The position numbers and the translations under genes were made by a program. A stretch of DNA of 64,000 nt from Janthinobacterium sp. CG3 (lineage in GTDB: Bacteria; Pseudomonadota; Gammaproteobacteria; Burkholderiales; Burkholderiaceae_D): the NCBI RefSeq assembly GCF_000344615.1, contig NZ_KB467824.1, positions 2,599,963 through 2,663,962 on the forward strand. Direction: 5' to 3'. The notes beneath the pieces are model-generated. The model was not told where the DNA came from and ran no database searches. It saw nothing but the letters and a program-made list of their open reading frames with translations. Every line of letters starts with the position of its first letter. The stretch's first letter is position 1. Below are positions 32,445 through 40,552 of this stretch, in pieces.

Positions 32445-32930
32445 TCAGTGCTGGTGCTGCGGCGCCATCGCCGGCATCGCGGCCGGGCCGGCCGGGTCCA
32501 CGTACGTCAGCGCCTTGACCGGCACCGCCAATTCGATGTTCTTGCGTTTCTTGTCCTTGCCCTGCACCACCAGCGTCAACGCCACGGTCTCGCCCTGCTT
32601 CAACTGGCGCTTCAGCTCCATCAGCATAATGTGGTAGCCGCCCGGGCCCAGGTGCAGCGTCTTGCCGGCGGCCAGGTCGAGGCCGTCCACCGCGTGCATC
32701 TTCATGGTTTGCCCGAGCATTTCCATCTGGTGGATTTCGGCGATGCCGGCCACGCTGGTGCGCACCTCGACCAGGCGCACGTCCTGGTCCGACTTGATTT
32801 GCATGAAGGCGCCGGTGGCCTTGCCTTGCGGTACGGTGGCGCGTATCCACGGCGCCGTCACGCTGACCTGGGCCAGCGCGCACGAGGCCAGCGTCATCGT
32901 CGTCAAAAATGCGATAAATTGTTTGTTCAT
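32445..32930 (-). CDS. Periplasmic copper chaperone PCu(A)C
   Basis: The 161-residue protein has a signal peptide (MNKQFIAFLTTMTLASCALA) and the PCu(A)C domain. The copper ligands of the H(M)x10Mx21HxM type are visible in EIHQMEMLGQTMKMHAVDG and HLGPGGYHIM; the tail MPAMAPQHQH adds further His and Met. It delivers Cu(I) to the CuA site of cytochrome c oxidase. The ATG at 32930 has GAGAA upstream; a TTG at 32942 is less likely. Upstream in the same operon is a DUF2946 gene, a common neighbour of PCu(A)C. Confidence 0.93.
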   Translation of the reverse strand: MNKQFIAFLTTMTLASCALAQVSVTAPWIRATVPQGKATGAFMQIKSDQDVRLVEVRTSVAGIAEIHQMEMLGQTMKMHAVDGLDLAAGKTLHLGPGGYHIMLMELKRQLKQGETVALTLVVQGKDKKRKNIELAVPVKALTYVDPAGPAAMPAMAPQHQH

Positions 32931-33092
32931 TGTCGTTCTCAAAAATATGGCGGCGCACGGGCGCCCGTATGGCGTAGCGCCGCCGCGGGCGGCGGCGCGC
33001 CCGCGGGTGCGCCGTCGTAGCGCAGCAACGCCGGTTCGGTGATGAGGGGGGGGCGATCGACGCCGGGCGCGACGAGCGGTGCGCCGGGGCGA

Positions 33093-33531
33093 TCAAGCCG
33101 GCGCGGGGGGGGCCGCGCGGGCGCGCCGCCGACCAGACCGTCAACGGCCGCGGCGCACGATACAACAGGAAGGGGTGTGGCGGGTGCCGGCCGACGACGC
33201 CGGCAGCCGCCGCGACGGCCGGCGCCAGGGCGAAGTCGCCGGCGTGCGGCAGGCAATAGGCGCAATGCTCGCCGGCCTTGCCGCTGCCCTCCGGCGCGGC
33301 GGCGGCGGGCGGTTGCTCCGCCGCCACGAAAGCGGCGAAGGCGGCACTGGCCGGCCCGGCATAGCCGGTGCGGTCGGCGCTGCACATTTCCCAGGCCGGA
33401 GCCGGGGCCGGGCCGCGCGCGGCGGCGACGGCGTGCGAAACCGACGGGGCGAGCGCGTTCAGCAGGACCGCGAAGAGCGCGATCCAGATCTGCCATTGCC
33501 TCGACGTCAACGATGTCACCATGGCCGACAT
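33093..33531 (-). pseudogene. DUF2946 family protein, frameshifted in a C8 tract
   Basis: The reading MVTSLTSRQWQIWIALFAVL and LNALAPSVSHAVAAARG is the membrane/signal segment of DUF2946, followed by GEHCAYCLPHAGDFALAP with the family Cys and His pair, and PHPFLLYRAPRPLTVWSAA. At 33105-33112 there is a run of eight C (minus strand). With seven, the protein would end RPRGPPAPA and stop at 33093; with eight, the frame runs on for 290 codons through the next gene. So the natural product is about 145 residues. The ATG at 33531 is only eight bases from the IS1182 end. It is probably linked to copper handling. Confidence 0.72.
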
Positions 33532-33542
33532 TATAGCGCTAG

Positions 33543-35070
33543 GAGTCTGCGCGGCAGACAATTCTTGCGCTGACCATGTGACGCGCTTCTTGCCTGCGTC
33601 GATGGCGATTCACTTTCGCACTCGAAAGTGGAATGAAATAGGAGCCTGAGAGTGGGGATTGGACGGACTTTCGCCCTTTCAGGTCTTACGCGGACAGCAT
33701 TTTCGCCATGCGCCGCAGGTTCAGCGCGGTGCAGACGAGTTTCCACTCGGCCTGAGCCTTCGCCAGTCCTCGCATGCTAAATTGCCGGAACCCGAGTACG
33801 CTTTTCACCCAAGCGTTGGGCGGTTCCGAGATCCACTTGCGTTTTCGGTAAGCCGCCTGGATCGTCGCGGATCTGAACTTGTCTGCCATGGCGGCACACA
33901 AAGGCCGCTTTTTCGGATCGATTACCGCTTCCTGCTTGCCGATGCGTCCGAGTGCCACAATCAGTTCGGACGGGTGAGCGCGTAGTTGCTCGAACATGGC
34001 TTCCGAGCGATAGCCTGCATCGGCGAGCACCAGCTCGGCATCGTCACCGACGTTGCGCTTTACCGCTGCGAGCACCGACGCCAGTTGCCCACTGTCAGCC
34101 GCACTATTGACGAGTTCGGCCGCCACGATGATGTGGGCGCTCTCGTCGACTGCAGCTTGGGCGTTGTACGCATAGTCGAAGCCGCCGCCGGCGGCGCGCT
34201 TCATGATACGGCTTTCCGGGTCGGTAAAATTCTCTTGGGCGTCGGGCTTGGGTTCGCCGAACTTGTATTTAAAACGCGACTTCTTCTTTGGCTTGCCAGA
34301 GTCCTCGGGCGGCACATCTTCGTCATCGCTACGGCCGCGCGCGATATCGGCCTGGCGTTGGCGATCTTCAAGACGCGCACGGGCAGCGCGGATGACGGCA
34401 AGGCGGTCCTCGCGCCTTGCGATCTCCGCCGGGATATCGAGTTCCGGCTCGTTTTTTTCGGCGGCATCCGCCGCTCTGGCCCTGGCCAGCAACGCGTCGA
34501 TTTGATCCTTGAGCTCACGCTCGGCCTTTTGCATCCGGTCGTAGCTCATCGCTTTGTGGCGCGATGCGTTGGCCTTGATCTTGGTGCCATCGACACCGAT
34601 CGTGCCAAGCTTGACCAAGCCGCACTCTTTCGCCATCTTCACTACCTGTACGAACAGGTCCGACAGTTCCTTCAAGTGGATCGCGCGGAAATCGCAAATT
34701 GTTCGGTGCGCCGGATAGTTGTCAGCGGCGAGCATACGCAACGCCACGTCCTCGTACAGCTTTCGGGCCAGCTTGCGTGATGAAAACACACCGGTTGCAT
34801 ACCCGTACACAAGTATTTTGACCATCATCGCCGGATTAAATGGCTGGTTGCGGGACCCGCCCCCTGCATACCGCGCGTGAAAGGCGGACAGGTCGAGCGA
34901 GTCGACAGTGTCGCTAACGAAGTAGGCCAGGTGCCCCTCAGGGAGCCAATCTTGCAAAGCATGGGGAAGCAGCATCTGTTGATGCTGATTGTAGGGGAGG
35001 TAGCTCGTCGTCATTCGACAAGTTTACCTCGTCCCCATTCCGATTGCATCAGTTTCTGCCGCGCAGACTC
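33543..35070 (-). mobile_element. IS1182-type insertion sequence, copy 2
   Basis: This 1,528-bp copy has the same perfect 16-bp inverted repeats as copy 1, again flanked by CTAG (33539-33542 and 35071-35074). It differs from copy 1 by a 3-bp insertion in the transposase, a 1-bp change of length near the left end and a few substitutions. It separates yaeQ from the DUF2946 gene. Confidence 0.93.
33686..35014 (-). CDS. IS1182 family transposase (copy 2)
   Basis: The 442-residue transposase is almost identical to that at 6452-7777. Differences seen are one extra Ala (KRAAGGG), Ser for Leu in GVFSSRKLARK, Lys for Glu in AAYRKRKW and Ile for Val in SELIVALG. All DDE-region motifs are kept (VLADAGYRSEAMFEQL, SEPPNAWVKSVLGF), so it is likely active. 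Confidence 0.93.
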   Translation of the reverse strand: MTTSYLPYNQHQQMLLPHALQDWLPEGHLAYFVSDTVDSLDLSAFHARYAGGGSRNQPFNPAMMVKILVYGYATGVFSSRKLARKLYEDVALRMLAADNYPAHRTICDFRAIHLKELSDLFVQVVKMAKECGLVKLGTIGVDGTKIKANASRHKAMSYDRMQKAERELKDQIDALLARARAADAAEKNEPELDIPAEIARREDRLAVIRAARARLEDRQRQADIARGRSDDEDVPPEDSGKPKKKSRFKYKFGEPKPDAQENFTDPESRIMKRAAGGGFDYAYNAQAAVDESAHIIVAAELVNSAADSGQLASVLAAVKRNVGDDAELVLADAGYRSEAMFEQLRAHPSELIVALGRIGKQEAVIDPKKRPLCAAMADKFRSATIQAAYRKRKWISEPPNAWVKSVLGFRQFSMRGLAKAQAEWKLVCTALNLRRMAKMLSA

Positions 35071-35613
35071 CTAGCGCGGCGCCTTGACGGTCTCGCGGTC
35101 GATCTGCACCGTGGTGGCGCCGTCGGTCAGCCAGATCTGGCCGTCCTGGATGGTGCACTGGAACTGCATGGTGCGCTGGGCCAGCCGCGACATTTCCATC
35201 GCCGCTTCCGACGGCAGGTTGATCACGGTCAAGTTCTTGGCCCGCTCCAGCTTGTTGGCGATCTGCTTCCACCACAGGTGGCTGGTGGCGCCGTAGCTGT
35301 AGACGATCACCTGCTCGGAGCGGCCGCAGGCCTTCAGGATGCGCTTCTCGTCGGGCTGGCCGACCTCGATCCACAACTGGATCGCGCCGGTCAGGTCCTT
35401 CAGCCACAGGTCCGGCTCCTCGGTGTCGAACAGGCCCTTGGTAAACGTCAGCGCCTCGTCGGCGTGGATGGCGAACGCCAGCAGCCGCACCATCATGCGC
35501 TCGTCCGTCTCGGACGGGTGGCGCGCCAGGGTCAGCATGTGCTCTTGGTAGTAATTGCGGTCCATATCCGCCAGCTGCAGCTCAGCCTTGAAAATTGTTG
35601 CTTTGAGGGCCAT
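35071..35613 (-). CDS. yaeQ: YaeQ family protein
   Basis: The 180-residue protein matches YaeQ end to end: MALKATIFKAELQLADMDRN, HPSETDERMMVRLLAFAIHA, EPDLWLKDLTGAIQLWIEVG and the conserved QPDEKRILKACGRSEQVIVY. The fold resembles PD-(D/E)XK nucleases, but the biochemical role is unclear; E. coli YaeQ was linked to RfaH-independent haemolysin transcription. Its TAG stop codon is part of the CTAG at which IS1182 copy 2 inserted, so the protein is unchanged. It follows purU by 37 bases. Confidence 0.93.
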   Translation of the reverse strand: MALKATIFKAELQLADMDRNYYQEHMLTLARHPSETDERMMVRLLAFAIHADEALTFTKGLFDTEEPDLWLKDLTGAIQLWIEVGQPDEKRILKACGRSEQVIVYSYGATSHLWWKQIANKLERAKNLTVINLPSEAAMEMSRLAQRTMQFQCTIQDGQIWLTDGATTVQIDRETVKAPR

Positions 35614-35650
35614 CGGGTAACGCCTGCCTAAAAAAAATTACAGTGAATGA

Positions 35651-36520
35651 CTATTTGAAGACGACGGTCTTGTCGCCGTTTTGCAAAATGCGGTGCTCGA
35701 CAAACCATTTGACGGCGCGCGCCAGCACCACGCACTCGACGTCGCGGCCGATCGCCGTCAACGTGTCGGCGTCCATCGCGTGGTCGACCCGTTCGACGTC
35801 CTGCTCGATGATCGGGCCTTCGTCCAGGTCGCCGGTGACGAAATGCGCGGTCGCACCGATCAGCTTGACGCCGCGGTGGTGCGCCTGGGCGTACGGCTTG
35901 GCGCCCTTGAAGCTGGGCAGGAAGGAATGGTGGATGTTGATCGCCTTGCCGCCCAGCGCCTTGCACAGGCCGGGCGAGAGGATTTGCATGTAGCGCGCCA
36001 GCACCACCAGGTCGATGTCGTGGGTCTGCATCAGCTCGAGCACGCGGGCCTCCTGCGCCAGCTTGGCCGCCTCCGAGGCGCCGGCCGCCAGCGGCAGGTG
36101 GTGGAAGGGGATGTTGTAACTGGCCGCGAGCTGGTAGAAATCCATGTGGTTCGAGACGATCGCCGGGATCTCGACCGGCAGCAGGCCGCTCTTGTAGCGG
36201 AACAGCAGGTCGTTCAGGCAGTGGCCGATCTTCGACACCATCAGCATCACGCGCGGCTTGGTGCGGGCGTCGTGCAACTGCGCGTTGAACTGCATCGCCT
36301 GCGCCAGCGCGGCGAAATCGGCGCGCAGCCCGGCGTCGCTGACGCCGCCGTCGATCAGCGCGAAATGCACGCGCATGAAAAACAGCTGCGACTCCTGGTC
36401 GCCGAACTGCGCCGAATCGATGATATTGCAGCCGTGTTCGGCCAGGAAGCCCGAAACGCGGTGCACGATGCCGCGCTGGTCCAGACAGGAGAGGGTCAGA
36501 ATATATTCAGGATGCGTCAT
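35651..36520 (-). CDS. purU: Formyltetrahydrofolate deformylase
   Basis: The 289-residue enzyme hydrolyses 10-formyl-tetrahydrofolate to formate and tetrahydrofolate, balancing one-carbon pools and feeding purine synthesis. An N-terminal ACT domain (about 5-80; ILTLSCLDQRGIVHRVSGFL) precedes a formyl-transferase-like catalytic domain with INIHHSFLPSFKGAKPYAQA and GATAHFVTGDLDEGPIIEQD, which hold the Asn-His-Asp active-site residues. The start at 36520 gives the normal length; the ORF extends further upstream without homology. It is first in a same-strand run with yaeQ. Confidence 0.95.
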   Translation of the reverse strand: MTHPEYILTLSCLDQRGIVHRVSGFLAEHGCNIIDSAQFGDQESQLFFMRVHFALIDGGVSDAGLRADFAALAQAMQFNAQLHDARTKPRVMLMVSKIGHCLNDLLFRYKSGLLPVEIPAIVSNHMDFYQLAASYNIPFHHLPLAAGASEAAKLAQEARVLELMQTHDIDLVVLARYMQILSPGLCKALGGKAINIHHSFLPSFKGAKPYAQAHHRGVKLIGATAHFVTGDLDEGPIIEQDVERVDHAMDADTLTAIGRDVECVVLARAVKWFVEHRILQNGDKTVVFK

Positions 36521-36699
36521 GGCGGGATCAAGATTACGATAGTGGTCGGTGTGGGTCGGCGCGGCCAAGCGGCCAGCCGCAGGCCCGGTATTGTCGCACG
36601 ACTGGGCCGGGCTGGCCAGAATGCCAAGTATTCCCGAGAATAGCACGGTCGTTCAATTTTCAGGTATAGTCGATCACCCCCCCTTTTCAAGGAATAACA

Positions 36700-37731
36700 A
36701 TGACAACGACAGTGTTGGAGAACCTGCAATTCCGCCTCGCCGCCCGCCCGGTCGGCATGGCCAAGGCCAGCGACTGGCAGCAAGTGCGCGAAGCGCTGCG
36801 CGAGATCGGCGACGGCGAGATCGTCGTCAAGGCGCTCTACCTCTCGCTCGACCCGGCCATGCGCGGCTGGATGAACGAGGGCAAATCCTACATCCGCCCG
36901 GTGGCCATCGGCGAGATCATGCGCGCCGGCGGCATTGGCGTGGTGGTGGCCTCGAAGTCGCCCAAGTTCGCCGTCGGCGCCCACGTCTCCGGCTCGATCG
37001 GCGTGCAGCAGTACTGGATCGGCGCGGCCGACGACAAGAGCGCTTCCTTCATCCAGGTCGACGCCGCGCTGGCGCCGCTGCCGACCTACCTGAACGTGCT
37101 CGGCATGCCGGGCCTGACCGGCTACTTCGGCCTGCTCGAAGTGGGCCAGCCGAAGGCCGGCGACACCGTGGTCGTCTCCGGCGCCGCCGGCGCGGTCGGC
37201 ATGACGGTCGGCCAGGTCGCCAAGCAGATGGGTTGCCGCGTGGTCGGCATCGCCGGCGGCAAGGACAAATGCGATTTCGTCGTCAACGAACTCGGTTTCG
37301 ACGCCTGCATCGACTACAAGGGCGGCGCCGTCAAGGATGGCCTGAAGGAGCATTGCCCGCAGGGCGTGGACGTGTATTTCGACAACGTCGGCGGCGAGAT
37401 CCTCGACACCGTGCTCACCCGCATCAACCTGAAGGCCCGCATCGTCATCTGCGGCGCCATCTCGCAGTACAACAACACCACGGCGGTGAAGGGCCCGGCC
37501 AACTACCTGTCGCTGCTGGTCAACCGCGCGCGCATGGAAGGCATCGTGGTGTTCGACTACGCACCGCGCTACCACCTCGGCGTGGCGGCGATGGGCCAGT
37601 GGCTCAAGCAGGGCAAGATGAAGAGCAAGGTCGACATCGTGCAGGGCATCGAGAACTTTCCGCAGGCCTTGTCGATGCTGTTTGAAGGCAAAAACTTCGG
37701 CAAACTGGTGCTGCAGGTGGCCGAGCAGTAA
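36700..37731 (+). CDS. NADP-dependent MDR oxidoreductase (CurA/LTB4-dehydrogenase-like)
   Basis: The 343-residue zinc-independent medium-chain reductase has LYLSLDPAMRGWMNEGKSYI near the N-terminus, the cofactor segment VVVSGAAGAVGMTVGQVAKQ (around 160) and YFDNVGGEILDTVL, all hallmarks of the prostaglandin/LTB4 reductase and curcumin reductase group. It probably reduces activated double bonds in an enone or quinone with NADPH; the natural substrate is unknown. It has a good AAGGA site and stands divergent from purU. Confidence 0.92.
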   Translation: MTTTVLENLQFRLAARPVGMAKASDWQQVREALREIGDGEIVVKALYLSLDPAMRGWMNEGKSYIRPVAIGEIMRAGGIGVVVASKSPKFAVGAHVSGSIGVQQYWIGAADDKSASFIQVDAALAPLPTYLNVLGMPGLTGYFGLLEVGQPKAGDTVVVSGAAGAVGMTVGQVAKQMGCRVVGIAGGKDKCDFVVNELGFDACIDYKGGAVKDGLKEHCPQGVDVYFDNVGGEILDTVLTRINLKARIVICGAISQYNNTTAVKGPANYLSLLVNRARMEGIVVFDYAPRYHLGVAAMGQWLKQGKMKSKVDIVQGIENFPQALSMLFEGKNFGKLVLQVAEQ

Positions 37732-37890
37732 GGACGGGGAGTAAGGCCGGCCATTCGGTTCGCCGTTCGGCGGCGCCGCCCCGGCGCCGCTTTGCCGTCC
37801 CGCGCCCGCGCCCGGCGGCAAGCCGCTTCATCCGCGACAAAAAAACCCCAGATTCATGGAACTTGCTGATTCGATAAGAGTCTATCCCTT

Positions 37891-37905
37891 TGCTTGATAC
37901 AAGCA
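37891..37905. promoter_or_regulatory. Palindrome upstream of the phasin gene
   Basis: TGCTTG-ATA-CAAGCA is a perfect 6-bp dyad about 60 bases before the phasin start, in a stretch with lower GC. It could be an operator for a regulator of storage genes. No regulator is identified. Confidence 0.35.
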
Positions 37906-37966
37906 CAGCTTCACCCGCACCGACCCGGGTGACCTTTATGAGGGTCTTTTTTATCGAGGTATAGAT

Positions 37967-38500
37967 ATGATCACGCAAGCCATCACCCCTGCCATCCGAT
38001 CGCACATGGAAGTCCAACTGGCGTTCATGACCGATCTGTTCAGGAAAGCGATCGACACGGCGCAAAAAGTCACGGAATTGAACATGCGCCTGGCGCAGGA
38101 ACTGATCGAAGATATGACTTCGGCCAACCGCCATCTGATGGCCACCAAGGACGCCACCGAGTTCGCGTCGGTGGCCACCACCCAGCTCCACCCATCCATT
38201 GCAAAACTGCGCAACTACCAGCAGCGGCTGTCGAACGTGCTGGCCAACGCCAACGTCGAAATGACCAAGACGGCGGAATCGCACATGCCCGCAGCCAGCC
38301 GCGCCGCCGCCGCCGTGGCCGACGAGATCGTCCGTGCCGCCAGCGAAGAAACCGACAAAGCCACCCAGCGCCAGCGCGCCGCCATCGACCAGATGAACGA
38401 GGCGGCGCGGCGCGGCGCCAACGGCATGGAACAGCAGCACAACCGCGGCCTGGGCCAGGAAACCGGCCGGGGCACCGGCCACGGCCAGCAGGCGCACTGA
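37967..38500 (+). CDS. Phasin family protein (PF09361)
   Basis: The 177-residue helical, Ala-rich protein includes MEVQLAFMTDLFRKAIDTAQ, KVTELNMRLAQELIEDMTSA and QLHPSIAKLRNYQQRLSNVL, the amphipathic helices of the Phasin_2 family. Phasins coat polyhydroxyalkanoate granules and control their number and size. The Gly/Gln/His-rich tail is not conserved. A stem with a T run (GACC/GGTC near 37935) lies within the leader and may modulate expression. A second, longer phasin is at 44952. Confidence 0.85.
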   Translation: MITQAITPAIRSHMEVQLAFMTDLFRKAIDTAQKVTELNMRLAQELIEDMTSANRHLMATKDATEFASVATTQLHPSIAKLRNYQQRLSNVLANANVEMTKTAESHMPAASRAAAAVADEIVRAASEETDKATQRQRAAIDQMNEAARRGANGMEQQHNRGLGQETGRGTGHGQQAH

Positions 38501-38676
38501 CACGCTCGACGCAGGACCGGCGCGGGGCCGGCCCGCCGGGGCCGCCCCTTGCCGGATGGTTGCTTCGCGCCCCCGACGGTGTGCGGAAGGCGCCTCGATA
38601 TCGCCCGCCAATGCCGGCGGCACACAGCCCGGCGGCGTTACAGACGGCTTCCCAACAATCAAGGAGAACAGACACC

Positions 38677-39222
38677 ATGAACAGCGCAAAAAACCAGGCC
38701 GGCGACGCGTCCGTCGACGCGATTTCCCTGCTGACGGAGGACCACCAGAAAGTGCGGCAAATGCTGCAGCAATTCGAGGAGCTCAAGGACGACGACGAAC
38801 AGCTCGACCTGAAGCTGGAGCTGGTCGAGCAGATTTGTTATGAGCTGACGGTGCACGCGCTGGTGGAGGAGGAGCTGTTTTATCCGGCCATGCGCGCCGC
38901 CATCGACGACGACGACCTGATGGACGAGGCCGAGGCCGACCACGCCGGCATCAAGGACCTGGTCAGCCAGCTGGAAGGGATGGAGCCGGACGACGAGGAC
39001 CTCGATGCGACGATGACGGTGCTGTCCGAGCAGCTGGAGCGCCACATCACGCTGGAAGAGGAGGAGATCTTCGCCAAGGCCAAAAACGCCCAGCTCGATA
39101 TCGCCGCCCTGGGCCAGCAAATGCAGGACCGCAGGGAGGAAATCGAAGCCGATTTCAACGGCGCGCCGGCGCCGTCCCACCCGTCCGGCGGCGAGACCGG
39201 CCGCGCGCAAGACCTGCCCTGA
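38677..39222 (+). CDS. Hemerythrin-like (HHE) domain protein
   Basis: The 181-residue protein starts at an ATG with AAGGAG upstream. The HHE four-helix bundle supplies the di-iron ligands: LLTEDHQKVRQMLQQFEEL, ELTVHALVEEELFYPAM, EADHAGIKDLVSQLEG and LERHITLEEEEIFAKA. It is very acidic. Such proteins bind oxygen, nitric oxide or iron and are often stress-induced. The C-terminal 30 residues are disordered. It lies next to a KGG stress protein gene on the same strand. Confidence 0.9.
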   Translation: MNSAKNQAGDASVDAISLLTEDHQKVRQMLQQFEELKDDDEQLDLKLELVEQICYELTVHALVEEELFYPAMRAAIDDDDLMDEAEADHAGIKDLVSQLEGMEPDDEDLDATMTVLSEQLERHITLEEEEIFAKAKNAQLDIAALGQQMQDRREEIEADFNGAPAPSHPSGGETGRAQDLP

Positions 39223-39411
39223 GCGGGACGGCCTGAAAAGCGCGGCGGCGACGGAACTAAGGTCCGGCGTGCTTCTCTAACAAGCGGGTGCGTCGGATTG
39301 TTAGCACGCTGCGGCGCCACCCGGCACAGCTCCGAGTCCTCGGACGCCGACAACAAGGAAAGGCGCCCGGGAATTAATATTTTTACCACCACCAAGCACA
39401 AGGAGGCAGAC

Positions 39412-39801
39412 ATGGCTACAAGTCAAGGAAACGATCAAGGGAAAAACAGCCAGAAGGACGATAGCCAAACCGGCCAAAAAAGCGGGGGCAGCAAGCGCGG
39501 CTTTGCAGCGATGGACGAGGAGCAGCAGCGCGAAATCGCCAGCAAGGGAGGCCAGGCCGCCCATCAGAAGGGAACCGCTCACGAGTTCGATTCTGAAGAA
39601 GCGCGCCGCGCCGGCCAGAAAGGCGGCGAGGCGGTCAGCCGCGACCGTGAACACATGGCGGAAATCGGTCGCAAAGGCGGGGAAAGCCGGCAGTCGGCCA
39701 ACCGCGAGGAAGGTGGCAAAAGTTCGTCCTCTAGCCGCGGCGGCTCCTCCGAACAGCATGCCAAAGCCGGCAAGCAAAGCCACAAAAACGACGAGAAGTA
39801 G
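39412..39801 (+). CDS. KGG-repeat stress-induced protein (YciG-like)
   Basis: The 129-residue, highly hydrophilic protein has three KGG motifs: EIASKGGQAAHQKG, RAGQKGGEAVSRD and EIGRKGGESRQSA. The ends are rich in Gly, Ser, Gln and Lys and probably disordered. KGG proteins such as YciG are general stress proteins of unknown mechanism, compared with plant LEA-type proteins. The start is fixed by AAGGAGG seven bases upstream. Its neighbour is the hemerythrin gene. Confidence 0.9.
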   Translation: MATSQGNDQGKNSQKDDSQTGQKSGGSKRGFAAMDEEQQREIASKGGQAAHQKGTAHEFDSEEARRAGQKGGEAVSRDREHMAEIGRKGGESRQSANREEGGKSSSSSRGGSSEQHAKAGKQSHKNDEK

Positions 39802-40008
39802 CTCGTCCACGGGGGAGCGCCCCCTCCCCCTGCATGGCTGGCGCCGCCTCGCAACAGGCATGGGCCCTTCACCGGCAACGGCAGGCAACGGCGCGCAACA
39901 GCGGCGCCACCGGCGCACATCCGGGGTCGGCCCCCAAGGCCCGGCCCCGGTTCTTGAGCGCATTGTATGGTACATTCTCGCCTCGACCGACGCGCCAACC
40001 ATTCCGCC

Positions 40009-40518
40009 ATGCCACCCCTGAAGTATCTCAGCGCCTATTCCGACCAGACCCTCGAACAAGTTTCGCAATTGATCGCCCAAAACAAGCTGGGCGAGGTTTT
40101 GCTCAAGCGTTACCCGAGCGCGCACGAGATCCGCAACGACAAAGCGCTGTACCAGTACGTGCAAGAGTTGAAGAACGAATTCCTGCGCAACGCCGAGCCG
40201 ATCAACAAGGTCGAGTTCGACAGCAAGATCCACGTGATCCAGCACGCGCTGGGCCTGCATACCTCGATTTCCCGGGTCCAAGGCGGCAAGCTCAAGGCCA
40301 AGCACGAGATCCGCGTGGCCAGCATGTTCAAGAATGTGCCGCTGGAGTTTTTGCGCATGATCGCGGTGCACGAACTGGCCCACGTCAAGGAAAAGCAGCA
40401 CGACAAAGCGTTTTATAAGCTTTGCTCGTATATGGAGCCGAATTACCACCAATACGAATTCGACTTGCGCCTGTACCTAACGCAACTCGACATTTCCGGC
40501 CAGCGCCTGTGGGGCTAA
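40009..40518 (+). CDS. YgjP-like zinc metallopeptidase (DUF45)
   Basis: The 169-residue protein has the zinc-binding motif MIAVHELAHVKEKQHDKAF (HExxH plus a downstream His) followed by SYMEPNYHQYEFDLRLYL, as in the YgjP/WLM-like family. It is shorter at the N-terminus than E. coli YgjP. It lacks a signal peptide, so it is cytosolic. The substrate is unknown. An in-frame start at 39967 exists but the family begins after 40009. Confidence 0.85.
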   Translation: MPPLKYLSAYSDQTLEQVSQLIAQNKLGEVLLKRYPSAHEIRNDKALYQYVQELKNEFLRNAEPINKVEFDSKIHVIQHALGLHTSISRVQGGKLKAKHEIRVASMFKNVPLEFLRMIAVHELAHVKEKQHDKAFYKLCSYMEPNYHQYEFDLRLYLTQLDISGQRLWG

Positions 40519-40552
40519 GGCCCCGCAGGCGCGGCACGGTTCAGCGCGAACG

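Noticed and set aside
32224..33561. A single 445-residue ORF on the minus strand
   Set aside because: It joins the DUF2946 gene, an antisense-like frame through PCu(A)C and an unrelated fragment; a one-base change in the C8 tract explains it better.
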